Assembly (NCBI RefSeq): GCF_019602855.1 | Contig: NZ_CP080767.1 | Coordinates: 496,001-560,000 of the forward strand | Origin: Cupriavidus pinatubonensis | Lineage (GTDB): Bacteria > Pseudomonadota > Gammaproteobacteria > Burkholderiales > Burkholderiaceae | Length of the DNA: 64,000 nt | Reading direction: 5' to 3' | Shown: positions 1 to 8,395 of the stretch, piece after piece | Layout: every line of letters starts with the position of its first letter | Numbering within the stretch: position 1 is the stretch's first letter | Notes under the pieces: model-generated | What the model was told of the DNA's origin: nothing | Database searches by the model: none | What the model saw: the letters and a program-made list of their open reading frames with translations, nothing else | Position numbers and translations under genes: made by a program

Positions 1-1
1 C

Positions 2-262
2 ATCCAGGCTGAGCTGATGCGGCTTGCGCAGAATCGCACCACGCTGCTGATCGCGCACCGGCTGTCCACCGTGGTCCATGCCGACCAGATCCTGGTGATG
101 GACCGGGGCAGCATCGTGGAACGCGGCACCCACGCCGAGCTGATGCGCGCGGGTGGGCGCTATGCGGAGATGTGGGAGATCCAGGCGCGCAGCGCCGCGC
201 AACGCGGGACGGTGGCGGACGAGCTGGCCATCGACGTTGGCGACGCGACGCAGGACGCCTGA
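2..262 (+). CDS. ABC exporter, ATPase C-terminus (Atm1/HMT1-like), 5' truncated
   Basis: Only the last 86 or so residues lie in the window; the reading frame is open from base 2. They contain the H-loop region ([11 protein letters not shown]) and the typical exporter ending ([17 protein letters not shown], then RYAEMWEIQ). This end matches fused permease-ATPase half-transporters of the Atm1/HMT1 (ABCB7-like) type, which export glutathione-linked metal or sulfur compounds; that subfamily assignment is an inference from a short tail. The membrane domain, Walker A and signature motif are outside the window. The gene converges on the Lrp-type regulator, with only 6 bases between the two stop codons and no obvious terminator. 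Confidence 0.85.
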   Translation: MQAELMRLAQNRTTLLIAHRLSTVVHADQILVMDRGSIVERGTHAELMRAGGRYAEMWEIQARSAAQRGTVADELAIDVGDATQDA

Positions 263-268
263 GCGCCG

Positions 269-727
269 TTACGCGTAGTCGAGTGGCAGTGCCGTCGTGT
301 ACTTGATCTGCTCCATCGCAAAGCTGGAACTCACGTCGGCCAGCTCCGCGCCCTGGATCAGCTTCTTGTACACGCGGTCATACGCGGCGATATCGGGCAC
401 CACCACGCGCAGCAGGTAATCGGTGTCACCCGCCATGCGATAGAACTCCGTCACTTCGGGAATCGACGCAACCAGCGCGTGGAACTGCTTGAGCCACTTG
501 ACGTTGTGCTGCGCCGTGCGGACCGAGACAAACACCGTCACGCCAGCGTTCAGCTTGTCGGCGTCGAGCAGCGCCACACGTTTGCGGATCAGCCCGGCTT
601 CTTCGAGCTTCTGGATGCGGCGCCAGCACGGTGTCGACGTCAGGCCGACGCGTTCGCCGATCTCGGCCACGGGCACGGTGGCGTCTTCCTGCAGGATGGC
701 AAGGATCTGTTTGTCGTAGCGGTCCAT
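269..727 (-). CDS. Lrp/AsnC family transcriptional regulator
   Basis: 152 residues, the usual size of the family. An N-terminal winged helix-turn-helix (about residues 18-45, with VAEIGERVGLTSTPCWRRI as recognition region) is followed by a RAM/AsnC ligand-binding domain (about 65-145). Such proteins form dimers to octamers and sense amino acids in the cytoplasm. The neighbour upstream on the same strand, 60 bases away, is a thiol-dioxygenase-like cupin, so a role in sulfur amino acid catabolism is possible, but this rests on position only. The specific effector cannot be read from the sequence. Confidence 0.92.
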   Translation of the reverse strand: MDRYDKQILAILQEDATVPVAEIGERVGLTSTPCWRRIQKLEEAGLIRKRVALLDADKLNAGVTVFVSVRTAQHNVKWLKQFHALVASIPEVTEFYRMAGDTDYLLRVVVPDIAAYDRVYKKLIQGAELADVSSSFAMEQIKYTTALPLDYA

Positions 728-787
728 CGATGTGTGCGTCCTTTCAGGGGGATGCGGCAGCCTGCGCGCCGTCCCCGTGCCGGCGCG

Positions 788-1342
788 TCAGTCGTCGGTA
801 TCAACCAGCAGGTTGACGCCGGTGGAGATGTGGTCGCGGTCCACGCCGTACAGGTGCAGCGATACGGCGATGGCGTCGGTGGCGTTGCCGAGCGAATGAA
901 TATGCTGCAGGCCGGCCGGCACGCTGAAGGTGGCACCGGCCTGGCGGTCGACACCGCCGGTCAGCGTGGCAAGCCGGCTGGCCGGATCCCATTGGTAGTG
1001 GCGCTCGCTCAGCGTGCCGCGCAGCACGCGGTAGGCGCACCACGTGCGGTGCCCGTGCACGGGGCTCGCCTGGCCGGGCCGCCAGACCAGCAGCATCGCG
1101 GAGAAGCGCGCGAGCGGATCGGCATAGACGAGATGGCGTGTGTACGTGTCCGGACTGCCCAGCAGCGCGCCCGGCGGCAGCCAGGCCAGCAGGGTGTCGG
1201 CGTCGGGCAGACAGGTGTCGATATTGCCGGCCACCATGCGTGCGCTGTGCGCGAATGTGGCCTCCATGCTTTGCGCGAGCCGGCCCAGCGGGCTGGCGTG
1301 GATGGCGGGCATGCCGCCCGTAGCGGTGGGGCAGGATTGCAT
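788..1342 (-). CDS. Cupin thiol dioxygenase (cysteine dioxygenase / 3-mercaptopropionate dioxygenase family)
   Basis: 184 residues with one cupin fold. The likely Fe(II) ligands are the HxH pair H96/H98 in PVHGHRTWCAYRVLRG and H149 in LQHIHSLGN, matching the 3-His facial triad of thiol dioxygenases. These enzymes add O2 to the sulfur of cysteine or 3-mercaptopropionate to give a sulfinate. I cannot tell the two substrates apart here. The gene is read away from the LysR gene at 1553 and lies upstream of the Lrp gene on the same strand. An alternative ATG at 1312 would shorten it by 10 residues. Confidence 0.8.
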   Translation of the reverse strand: MQSCPTATGGMPAIHASPLGRLAQSMEATFAHSARMVAGNIDTCLPDADTLLAWLPPGALLGSPDTYTRHLVYADPLARFSAMLLVWRPGQASPVHGHRTWCAYRVLRGTLSERHYQWDPASRLATLTGGVDRQAGATFSVPAGLQHIHSLGNATDAIAVSLHLYGVDRDHISTGVNLLVDTDD

Positions 1343-1463
1343 GGATGGCTCCGGGATCTTCTTCGTATGAGGCCATCATAGGTGCGGCTCCTGAGCAAAG
1401 GCATGCATTCTGTCGTGACAAATCACCGAATATCGTTGCTCCATGCTACTAAAAGGCAGATTC

Positions 1464-1480
1464 GTAGAATGTCATTCTAC
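1464..1480. promoter_or_regulatory. Perfect 17-bp palindrome (probable operator)
   Basis: GTAGAATG-T-CATTCTAC: two perfect 8-base arms around one base, in the 210-base divergent gap between the cupin gene (minus) and the LysR gene (plus), 73 bases before the LysR start codon. LysR-type proteins commonly bind such dyads upstream of their own divergent promoters, so self-binding by the 1553-2500 product is the simplest reading; the Lrp protein is the alternative. Confidence 0.55.
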
Positions 1481-1552
1481 AGTGTGCCCACCCGCCGAAA
1501 CAGCCAGCGCGCCCGGTGACGGCACCGTCCGAGCCGGTGGATAATCCGCGTC

Positions 1553-2500
1553 ATGGAAATCAAATGGCTTGAAGACTTCGTCAGCCTGGCCGAGACGCAC
1601 AGCTTCTCGCGCTCGGCCGAACTGCGACATGTCACGCAACCGGCGTTCTCGCGCCGGATCCAGTCGCTCGAGGCGTGGGTCGGCACGGAGCTGATCGATC
1701 GCTCCAGCTACCCGACCAGCCTGACCGCCGCTGGCAAGGTGTTCTATGAGCAGGCCCTGGCCATGCTGGCGCAGGTCAGCGAGACGCGCGCGCTGATGCG
1801 CGGGCAGCGCTCGTCGAACGCGCAGGTGCTGGAATTCGCGGTGCCGCACACGCTGTCGCTGACGTTCTTTCCGGAATGGCTCAAGACGCTCGAGCGCAAG
1901 GTCGGCACGCTACCGTGCCGGCTGCGGGCGCTCAACGTGCACGACGCGGTGCTGCTGCTGGTCGAGGGCGGCTGCGACCTGGTCATGGTCTACCACCATG
2001 CACGCCAGGCGATCCAGCTCGATCCGGCACGCTACGACATGCTCGTGCTCGGCATCGAGCGGCTGTCGCCGTACAGTGTGCCCGACAGCACGGGCAAGCC
2101 GCTGTACCGGCTGCCCGGCACGGACAAGAAGCCGGTGCCGTTCCTGAGCTACACGCCCAATGCCTTCCTCGGCCGCATGGTGGACATGCTGCTCGCCGAT
2201 ACCTCGGAAGAACTCAAGCTCGACAAATGCTACGAGACCGATATGGCAGAGGCGCTCAAGGTCATGGCGCTCTCGGGGCATGGCATGGCCTTTCTGCCCG
2301 AGAGCGCGGTGCGCGACGACGTGGCGCAGGGCCGGCTGGTGCGGGCCGAGTCGGCGCGCGGGCTGCCGCTGTCGATCGACATGGAGATCCGTCTGTACCG
2401 CGAGCGGCCCGGCGATAACGGCAATGACCGGCGGGCGACGGCGGCGCGTCGGAAGCGGCAACTCGTGGATCGGGTGTGGTCGACGCTGACGACGGATTGA
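1553..2500 (+). CDS. LysR-type transcriptional regulator, HypT (YjiE)-like
   Basis: 315 residues: N-terminal helix-turn-helix (about 5-60; FVSLAETHSFSRSAELRHV then QPAFSRRIQSLE) and a periplasmic-binding-protein-like effector domain. Blocks such as LNVHDAVLLLVEGGCDLV, PFLSYTPNAFLGRMVDMLL and ALSGHGMAFLPESAV recall E. coli HypT (YjiE), the hypochlorite-responsive regulator; this is from memory of that sequence, not an alignment. It has no obvious ribosome-binding site problem and starts at the first ATG after the palindrome. It is transcribed toward gdhA, with a strong hairpin (2506-2543) between, so a common transcript is unlikely. Confidence 0.9.
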   Translation: MEIKWLEDFVSLAETHSFSRSAELRHVTQPAFSRRIQSLEAWVGTELIDRSSYPTSLTAAGKVFYEQALAMLAQVSETRALMRGQRSSNAQVLEFAVPHTLSLTFFPEWLKTLERKVGTLPCRLRALNVHDAVLLLVEGGCDLVMVYHHARQAIQLDPARYDMLVLGIERLSPYSVPDSTGKPLYRLPGTDKKPVPFLSYTPNAFLGRMVDMLLADTSEELKLDKCYETDMAEALKVMALSGHGMAFLPESAVRDDVAQGRLVRAESARGLPLSIDMEIRLYRERPGDNGNDRRATAARRKRQLVDRVWSTLTTD

Positions 2501-2505
2501 CGGAA

Positions 2506-2543
2506 GCATGCTCCCTCTCCCGCAAGCGGGAGAGGGAGCATGC
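2506..2543. repeat. 18-bp perfect inverted repeat (dispersed-repeat-like hairpin / terminator)
   Basis: GCATGCTCCCTCTCCCGC, two bases, then the exact complement. It lies 6 bases after the LysR stop. There is no T-run, so it is not a classical intrinsic terminator, but the stem could stop transcription or protect the 3' end. The core CTCCCTCTCCCGC/GCGGGAGAGGGAG is a motif I recall as repeated between genes in several proteobacteria including Burkholderiales; copy number must be counted in the whole genome. Confidence 0.6.
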
Positions 2544-2689
2544 CCGGGGTCCGCAAGAGACCTTCCTTCATTGACCAGTCATCCTCGAACGTTATGCGCA
2601 TCTTGCATGACCGGATGAGCAAACGGCATTGGATTCCAGATGTGCCCCACCCCTAAGCTTGCGGGCATTCTCCACCCCGGAACCCACTG

Positions 2690-3997
2690 ATGTCCTCCGC
2701 AGCACCGACCCATACTGCTGGCCAAAAGCACGCACTGCCGTCCTACCTCAACGCCGACAACCTCGGCCCCTGGGGCATCTACCTGCAACAAGTCGACCGT
2801 GTCACGCCTTACCTGGGCTCGCTGGCACGCTGGGTTGAAACCCTCAAGCGCCCCAAGCGCGCGATGATCGTCGACGTACCCATCGAGCTCGATAACGGCA
2901 CCATCGCCCACTACGAGGGCTACCGCGTGCAGCACAACCTGTCGCGCGGCCCGGGGAAGGGCGGCGTGCGCTTCCACCAGGACGTGACGCTGTCGGAAGT
3001 CATGGCGCTGTCGGCATGGATGTCGGTGAAGAACGCCGCGGTGAACGTGCCCTACGGCGGTGCCAAGGGTGGCATCCGCGTGGACCCGCGCACCCTGTCG
3101 CACGCCGAGCTGGAACGCCTCACGCGCCGCTACACCAGCGAAATCAACATCATCATCGGGCCGAGCAAGGACATCCCGGCGCCGGACGTCAACACCAATG
3201 CCCAGGTGATGGCGTGGATGATGGACACGTATTCGATGAACTCCGGCAGCACCGCGACCGGTGTCGTGACCGGCAAGCCGATCTCGCTGGGCGGCTCGCT
3301 GGGCCGCCATGAGGCGACCGGCCGCGGCGTGTTCGTGGTGGGTTCCGAGGCCGCGCGCAATATCGGCCTGGAGATCAAGGGTGCCCGCGTGGCCGTGCAG
3401 GGCTTCGGCAACGTCGGCGCCGTGGCCGCGAAACTGTTCCAGGAGGCGGGCGCCAAGGTGGTGGCCGTGCAGGACCATCGCGTCTCGCTGTACAACCCGG
3501 CCGGCCTGGACGTGCCGGCAATGATGGAATACGCCTCGCACAGCGGCACCGTCGACGGCTTCCAGGCGGAAACCATTTCGTCGGAGCAGTTCTGGCAGGT
3601 GGACTGCGACATCCTGATCCCGGCCGCGCTGGAAGGCCAGATCACCGCGAAGAATGCGCCCCAGATCAAGGCACGCCTGGTCATCGAAGGTGCAAACGGC
3701 CCGACCACGCCCGAGGCCGATGACATCCTGCGCGAGCGCAATATCCTCGTGGCGCCGGACGTGATCGCCAACGCCGGCGGCGTGACCGTGTCGTATTTCG
3801 AGTGGGTGCAGGATTTTTCCAGCTTCTTCTGGACCGAAGAGGAAATCAACGAACGCCTGGTACGGATCATGCAAGAGGCGTTCCGCGCTATCTGGCAGGT
3901 CGCGCAGGACAACAAGGTAACGCTGCGCACGGCCGCGTTTATCGTGGCCTGTACGCGCATCCTGCAGGCGCGCGAAATGCGAGGCCTGTACCCCTGA
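2690..3997 (+). CDS. gdhA: Glu/Leu/Phe/Val dehydrogenase (glutamate dehydrogenase)
   Basis: 435 residues, the size of hexameric NAD-type glutamate dehydrogenases, which convert glutamate reversibly to 2-oxoglutarate and ammonia in the cytoplasm. The substrate-binding block [14 protein letters not shown] (about 88-100) and the catalytic-lysine motif PYGGAKGG (K126) are intact, and the nucleotide-binding motif GFGNVG lies at 238-243. The C-terminal half ([27 protein letters not shown]) is complete. Its neighbour downstream is the glutamate/aspartate importer gltIJKL, which supports a role in using glutamate as carbon and nitrogen source. A GC-rich dyad at 4061-4093 separates the two units. Confidence 0.95.
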   Translation: MSSAAPTHTAGQKHALPSYLNADNLGPWGIYLQQVDRVTPYLGSLARWVETLKRPKRAMIVDVPIELDNGTIAHYEGYRVQHNLSRGPGKGGVRFHQDVTLSEVMALSAWMSVKNAAVNVPYGGAKGGIRVDPRTLSHAELERLTRRYTSEINIIIGPSKDIPAPDVNTNAQVMAWMMDTYSMNSGSTATGVVTGKPISLGGSLGRHEATGRGVFVVGSEAARNIGLEIKGARVAVQGFGNVGAVAAKLFQEAGAKVVAVQDHRVSLYNPAGLDVPAMMEYASHSGTVDGFQAETISSEQFWQVDCDILIPAALEGQITAKNAPQIKARLVIEGANGPTTPEADDILRERNILVAPDVIANAGGVTVSYFEWVQDFSSFFWTEEEINERLVRIMQEAFRAIWQVAQDNKVTLRTAAFIVACTRILQAREMRGLYP

Positions 3998-4060
3998 TGC
4001 AGAGGTCGTTGCGCGCTCAACCTCTCTGTTGCGGCGCAGCAACGTCAGCCTGACCATCAG

Positions 4061-4093
4061 ACGCGGCCCGGGGAAAGCTTCCTCGGGCCGCGT
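4061..4093 (+). terminator. GC-rich dyad after gdhA (possible terminator)
   Basis: ACGCGGCCCG and CGGGCCGCGT pair perfectly over 10 bases around a 13-base loop, 63 bases after the gdhA stop. Only a weak T-rich tail (TTGTCAT) follows, so termination may be partial or need Rho. Confidence 0.5.
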
Positions 4094-4154
4094 TGTCATA
4101 TCGGCGTTGCTGCGCAGGTATGCCCTGAATAAGGACTCTAGGAGTAAAACCCAG

Positions 4155-4183
4155 TTGTCTAGATGGGGAGCGTGCGCAATACT
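4155..4183 (+). promoter_or_regulatory. Candidate sigma70 promoter of gltI
   Basis: TTGTCT at 4155-4160, 17 bases, then AATACT at 4178-4183: four matches of six at each box with ideal spacing. Transcription would begin near 4190, giving a leader of about 55 bases before the gltI ATG at 4247. Assigned by eye only. Confidence 0.4.
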
Positions 4184-4246
4184 GTTTCATCTGTGGGGCA
4201 TTCAAAAGTAGAATCCCGCGTTTCTCTTCATGGTCAAGGAGATGTT

Positions 4247-5146
4247 ATGAAATTTGCCAAGTTAGCTTCCCTGATGATGGCCGCTGGCCTGGTTTGCGGT
4301 TCCGCACAGGCAGCCGAGCAACTGACGGGCACGCTGAAGAAGATCAAAGACACCGGTGTGATTACGCTTGGCGTGCGCGATTCGTCGATCCCGTTCAACT
4401 ACAACCTTGGCGGCGTCCGTCAGGTCGGCTATTCCTACGACATCAACATGAAGATCGTGGAAGCCATCAAGGACCAGCTCAAGATGCCGAACCTGCAGGT
4501 GAAGGAAATCCCGATCACCTCGCAGAACCGGATCACGCTGCTGCAGAACGGCACCATCGACATCGAGTGCGGCTCGACCACCAATAACCTGGAACGCCAG
4601 AAGCAGGTTTCGTTCACCGACAGCATCTTCATCATCGGCACCCGCATCATGGTGAAGAAGGACGGCGGCATCAAGGACTGGGCCGACCTGAAGGGCAAGA
4701 ACGTCGTGACCACCGCCGGCACGACTTCCGAGCGCCTGCTGCGCAAGATGAACGATGACCAGAAGCTGGGCATGAACATCATCAGCACCAAGGACCATGG
4801 CCAGTCGTTCCTGACGCTGGAATCGGGCCGTGCCGTGGCCTTCATGATGGACGACGCGCTGCTGTACGGCGAGCGCGCCAAGGCCAAGAACCCGGCCGAC
4901 TGGATCGTCGTGGGCAAGCCGCAATCGCGCGAGGCCTATGGCTGCATGATCCGCAAGGATGATCCGCAGTTCAAGAAGGTTTCCGACACCGTGATCGCCG
5001 GCATGATGAAGGACGGCTCGATCAATACGCTGTACACCAAGTGGTTCATGCAGCCGGTGCCGCCGAAGGGTCTGAATCTTGATTTCCCGCTTTCGGAAGA
5101 CATGAAGGCGCTCATCAAGAATCCGAACGACAAGGCGCTCGACTGA
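4247..5146 (+). CDS. gltI: Glutamate/aspartate ABC transporter, periplasmic binding protein
   Basis: 299 residues starting at the ATG at 4247, which has a good ribosome-binding site (AAGGAG, ending 6 bases before it) and opens straight into a Sec signal peptide (MKFAKLASLMMAAGLVCGSAQA, cleavage probably after AQA). An in-frame GTG/ATG upstream (4163) would add 28 residues in front of the signal peptide and is rejected. The mature protein is a type II periplasmic solute-binding domain (GTLKKIKDTGVITLGVRD, GSTTNNLERQKQVSFTDS) typical of GltI. It binds acidic amino acids and delivers them to GltJK. A hairpin with a T-run follows directly (5167-5198). Confidence 0.93.
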   Translation: MKFAKLASLMMAAGLVCGSAQAAEQLTGTLKKIKDTGVITLGVRDSSIPFNYNLGGVRQVGYSYDINMKIVEAIKDQLKMPNLQVKEIPITSQNRITLLQNGTIDIECGSTTNNLERQKQVSFTDSIFIIGTRIMVKKDGGIKDWADLKGKNVVTTAGTTSERLLRKMNDDQKLGMNIISTKDHGQSFLTLESGRAVAFMMDDALLYGERAKAKNPADWIVVGKPQSREAYGCMIRKDDPQFKKVSDTVIAGMMKDGSINTLYTKWFMQPVPPKGLNLDFPLSEDMKALIKNPNDKALD

Positions 5147-5166
5147 CCTGCTGAAATCAGGCGTGC

Positions 5167-5198
5167 GAAACGGAAGGCGAGTCCTTCCGTTTCTTTTT
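5167..5198 (+). terminator. Intercistronic intrinsic terminator between gltI and gltJ
   Basis: GAAACGGAAGG (5167-5177), a 5-base loop and CCTTCCGTTTC (5183-5193) form an 11-bp perfect stem followed by TTTTT. It sits inside the 63-base gltI-gltJ gap. Such elements in binding-protein operons usually let only part of the transcripts continue, giving excess binding protein over permease, and the stem can stabilise the gltI message. That role here is inferred. Confidence 0.75.
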
Positions 5199-5209
5199 GA
5201 GGACGCAAC

Positions 5210-5938
5210 ATGAACTACAACTGGCATTGGGGAGTATTCCTCGAGCAGGCCGCCCAGAACGAGACCTACCTCGACTGGATGATTTCCGGCCTGAAGGTCA
5301 CGATCGCGCTCGGGCTTTCGTCCTGGGTCATCGCGCTTGCCATCGGCTCGGTGCTTGGCGTGCTGCGCACGGTGCCGAACAAGTGGCTGTCGGGTTTCGC
5401 CGCGGCCTATGTCGAGCTTTTCCGCAACATCCCGCTGCTGGTGCAGCTGTTCATCTGGTATTTCGTCGGCCCCGAGCTGTTGCCGGGCGGCGAGACGATC
5501 AAGCAGATGAACCCGTTCACCCAGCAGTTCCTGGCGGCCATGCTGTGCCTGGGCACCTTCACTGCGGCGCGCGTCTGCGAACAGGTGCGGTCGGGCATCA
5601 ATTCGCTGCCGCGCGGCCAGAAGAACGCCGGCCTGGCCATGGGTTTCACGCTGCCGCAGACCTATCGCTTCGTGCTGCTGCCGATGGCGTTTCGCGTCAT
5701 CGTGCCGCCGCTGACCTCGGAATTCCTGAACATCTTCAAGAATTCCGCGGTGGCGTCGACGATCGGCCTGCTGGAACTGGCCGCCCAAGGGCGCCAGCTT
5801 GTGGATTACACCGCGCGCCCGTATGAGTCGTTCATCGCCGTGACGGTGATGTACGCGCTCATCAATATCGTCGTCATGCTGGTCATGCGCTGGGTCGAAG
5901 CCCGCAGCCGCGTACCCGGCTTTATCGGCAGCAAGTAA
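5210..5938 (+). CDS. gltJ: Glutamate/aspartate ABC transporter permease
   Basis: 242 residues, a polar-amino-acid (HisMQ-type) inner-membrane permease with several hydrophobic segments. The cytoplasmic EAA-like loop that contacts the ATPase is seen as LPRGQKNAGLAMGFTLPQTY with the following LPMAFRVIVPPLTSEFLN. It pairs with GltK to form the channel. The start ATG at 5210 is preceded by GAGGA. It lies 12 bases after the T-run of the gltI terminator, so its expression probably depends on read-through. GltK follows after 9 bases. Confidence 0.93.
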   Translation: MNYNWHWGVFLEQAAQNETYLDWMISGLKVTIALGLSSWVIALAIGSVLGVLRTVPNKWLSGFAAAYVELFRNIPLLVQLFIWYFVGPELLPGGETIKQMNPFTQQFLAAMLCLGTFTAARVCEQVRSGINSLPRGQKNAGLAMGFTLPQTYRFVLLPMAFRVIVPPLTSEFLNIFKNSAVASTIGLLELAAQGRQLVDYTARPYESFIAVTVMYALINIVVMLVMRWVEARSRVPGFIGSK

Positions 5939-5947
5939 GGGGGCGCC

Positions 5948-6631
5948 ATGGCATACGAATTCGACTTCAGTTCCATCACGCCGGCCACGCTGGAGGTGTT
6001 GGGCGAGGGCATGCTGGTCTCGCTCAAGATCACGGTCACGGCCATCATCGTCGGCATTGTCTGGGGCACCATCCTGGCGATGATGCGGCTGTCGTCCGTC
6101 AAGCCGCTGAACTGGTTCGCGCAGGGGTACGTGACCATCTTCCGCTCCATCCCGCTGGTGATGGTGCTGCTGTGGTTCTTCCTGATCATCCCGCAGGTGC
6201 TGCAGAACATCTTCAACCTGTCGCCGGCATCGGATCTGCGCATGACCTCGGCCCTGATCGCCTTTTCGCTGTTCGAGGCGGCTTACTATTCCGAGATCAT
6301 CCGGGCCGGTATCCAGAGCGTGTCGCGCGGGCAGATGTTCGCGGCACAGGCGCTGGGCATGACCTACGGTCAGACCATGAAGCTGGTCATCCTGCCGCAG
6401 GCGTTCCGCAACATGGTGCCGCTGCTGCTGACGCAGGGCATCATCCTGTTCCAGGATACGTCGCTGGTCTACGTGAGCGCGCTGGCGGACTTCTTCGGCC
6501 AGGCCTATGGCGTGGGCGAGCGTGACGGCCGCATTGTCGAAATGCTGCTGTTCGCCGGCCTCGTGTATTTTGTTATCTGCTACTCCGTTTCGCTGATGGT
6601 CAAGCGTTACCAGAAAAAGGTGGCCCTATGA
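5948..6631 (+). CDS. gltK: Glutamate/aspartate ABC transporter permease
   Basis: 227 residues, the second HisMQ-type permease subunit. Hydrophobic segments include [20 protein letters not shown] near the N-terminus and [20 protein letters not shown] near the C-terminus; the EAA-like loop is [20 protein letters not shown]. The GTG/ATG choice is simple here: the ATG at 5948 follows GGGGGC. The stop overlaps the gltL start by four bases (ATGA, 6628-6631), which implies translational coupling of permease and ATPase. Confidence 0.93.
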   Translation: MAYEFDFSSITPATLEVLGEGMLVSLKITVTAIIVGIVWGTILAMMRLSSVKPLNWFAQGYVTIFRSIPLVMVLLWFFLIIPQVLQNIFNLSPASDLRMTSALIAFSLFEAAYYSEIIRAGIQSVSRGQMFAAQALGMTYGQTMKLVILPQAFRNMVPLLLTQGIILFQDTSLVYVSALADFFGQAYGVGERDGRIVEMLLFAGLVYFVICYSVSLMVKRYQKKVAL

Positions 6632-7362
6632 TTGAAATCAATAATGTTTCCAAGTGGTATGGCTCCTTCCAGGTGCTGACCGACTGCACCACCAGGGTTG
6701 CCAAGGGCGAAGTCGTGGTGGTCTGCGGCCCGTCGGGCTCGGGCAAGTCGACGCTGATCAAGACCGTCAACGCGCTGGAGCCATTCCAGAAGGGCGACAT
6801 CCTGGTGGATGGCACCTCCGTTGGTGACCCGAAGACCAACCTGCCCAAGCTGCGTTCGCGCGTGGGCATGGTGTTCCAGAACTTCGAGCTGTTCCCGCAC
6901 CTGTCGATCACCGAGAACCTGACCATCGCGCAGATGAAGGTGCTCGGCCGTTCGAAGGATGAAGCCATGGCCAAGGGCCTGAAGTACCTGGAGCGCGTGG
7001 GCCTGAAGAGCCAGGCGGCCAAATACCCGGGCCAGCTGTCGGGCGGCCAGCAGCAGCGCGTGGCGATCGCGCGCGCGCTGTCGATGGACCCGATCTGCAT
7101 GCTGTTCGATGAACCGACTTCGGCGCTGGACCCCGAAATGGTCAACGAAGTGCTGGACGTGATGGTGCAGCTCGCGCAGGAAGGCATGACCATGATGTGC
7201 GTGACCCACGAAATGGGCTTCGCGCGCAAGGTGGCCAACCGCGTGATCTTCATGGACGCCGGCAAGATCGTCGAGGACTGCGCGAAGGAAGAGTTCTTCG
7301 GCAATATCGAACAGCGCTCGGAGCGGGCGAAGCAGTTCCTGTCGAAGATTCTGCAGCACTGA
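6628..7362 (+). CDS. gltL: Glutamate/aspartate ABC transporter, ATP-binding protein
   Basis: 244 residues, the usual length. Walker [10 protein letters not shown] is at 34-42, the Q-loop in [12 protein letters not shown], the ABC signature LSGGQQQR from 137, Walker B MLFDEP about 158-163, and the H-loop in [10 protein letters not shown]. It powers import through GltJK. It overlaps gltK by four bases and ends the operon: a clean intrinsic terminator follows 27 bases later. Confidence 0.95.
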   Translation: MIEINNVSKWYGSFQVLTDCTTRVAKGEVVVVCGPSGSGKSTLIKTVNALEPFQKGDILVDGTSVGDPKTNLPKLRSRVGMVFQNFELFPHLSITENLTIAQMKVLGRSKDEAMAKGLKYLERVGLKSQAAKYPGQLSGGQQQRVAIARALSMDPICMLFDEPTSALDPEMVNEVLDVMVQLAQEGMTMMCVTHEMGFARKVANRVIFMDAGKIVEDCAKEEFFGNIEQRSERAKQFLSKILQH

Positions 7363-7389
7363 GGTCTTGCGCCCCGCTGCGAGAAATAA

Positions 7390-7412
7390 GGGACGCCGAG
7401 GCGTCCCTTTTT
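7390..7412. terminator. Intrinsic terminator after gltL
   Basis: GGGACGCC and GGCGTCCC form an 8-bp stem with a 2-base centre, followed by TTTTT. It ends gltIJKL and lies 20 bases beyond the stop of the convergent amidotransferase gene (7433). Confidence 0.85.
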
Positions 7413-7432
7413 CTTTCCGGCCCCGCCTGGAT

Positions 7433-8263
7433 TCAGGTACAGGCCGTGTTGGCTGCGTTCTTCGCCTGCACTTCCGGCGGAATTGGCACTGACAGCGTCA
7501 TCTCCGGCCGTCCGTCGATGAACATGATCAACTCGCCCGGCTCGAAGGGCGTCCAGGTCTCGTTGTCGGTAAGCGGCTGCGTGGCGATCACCGCGACCCG
7601 GTCATCCGGCGTGGTGACCTGGGCGAAGTCGATCGACAGGTCGGCGTCGATCAGGTGCGCGGTCGAGAACGGCCATTGCCGCACGATGTAGTACAGCCGC
7701 GTCGAGCAGTGCGCGAACAGGGCCTGCCCGTTGCACAGCAGGAAGTTGAACACACCGTGCGTGGTGATGTCGCGCGTGATGTCCGCTAGCGCATGGCACA
7801 GCTCGTTCAGCGGCGGCTGCGAACCGGGGAAGCGCTTGCGCAGCCCCTGCATCAGCGTGCAGAACGCGAGTTCGCTGTCGGTGTCGCCCACGGGCTGGTA
7901 GACGCCGGACAGGAATGGCGTGAAGTTCAGCAGGTCGCCGTTGTGGGCGAAGATCCAGTGCCGTCCCCACAGTTCGCGCATGAACGGGTGACAGTTCTCG
8001 AGCAGGACCGTGCCTTGCGTGGCCTTGCGGATATGCGAAATGACGTTCTTCGACTTGATCGGATAGCGCTTGATCAGGTCTGCCACGGGCGACGTGCCCG
8101 CCGACTGGTTGTCGATGAACAACCGGCAGGCCTTGTCTTCGAAGAAAGCCACGCCAAAGCCGTCGGCGTGGTGGTCGGTCAGCCCGCCGCGGGCGGCGAA
8201 GCCGGTGAAGGAAAACGTCACGTCGGTTGGCGTGGCGCAATTCATGCCTAGCAGCTGGCACAT
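7433..8263 (-). CDS. Class II glutamine amidotransferase (YafJ type)
   Basis: 276 residues from the ATG at 8263. This start makes Cys2 (MCQLLGMNC) the N-terminal nucleophile, as the family requires after removal of Met1; the ORF remains open upstream to 8302, but the longer start would bury that cysteine. Other family blocks are visible: HADGFGVAFFE, ISHIRKATQG and WIFAHNGDL. YafJ-like proteins hydrolyse glutamine but their acceptor substrate is uncertain. The gene is divergent from ttuC (132 bases between starts) and converges on gltL. Confidence 0.88.
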   Translation of the reverse strand: MCQLLGMNCATPTDVTFSFTGFAARGGLTDHHADGFGVAFFEDKACRLFIDNQSAGTSPVADLIKRYPIKSKNVISHIRKATQGTVLLENCHPFMRELWGRHWIFAHNGDLLNFTPFLSGVYQPVGDTDSELAFCTLMQGLRKRFPGSQPPLNELCHALADITRDITTHGVFNFLLCNGQALFAHCSTRLYYIVRQWPFSTAHLIDADLSIDFAQVTTPDDRVAVIATQPLTDNETWTPFEPGELIMFIDGRPEMTLSVPIPPEVQAKNAANTACT

Positions 8264-8395
8264 GGCGGGGCACCGGATCGGCAGGGGGCTGCCGCTTTGC
8301 AATAGAATGCAGACATTATCCCGCGCCCCCGGGCCGCTGCCAAGCGCACGCGTTCGGGCGCCTCAGGCCATCCCGCACCACCCTTCCCGACAGCT

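Noticed and set aside
2579-4099. 506-residue open frame opposite gdhA
   Set aside because: Composition of reversed coding DNA; gdhA is complete on the plus strand.
4163-4246. N-terminal extension of gltI
   Set aside because: It would precede the signal peptide, and the ATG at 4247 has an AAGGAG site.
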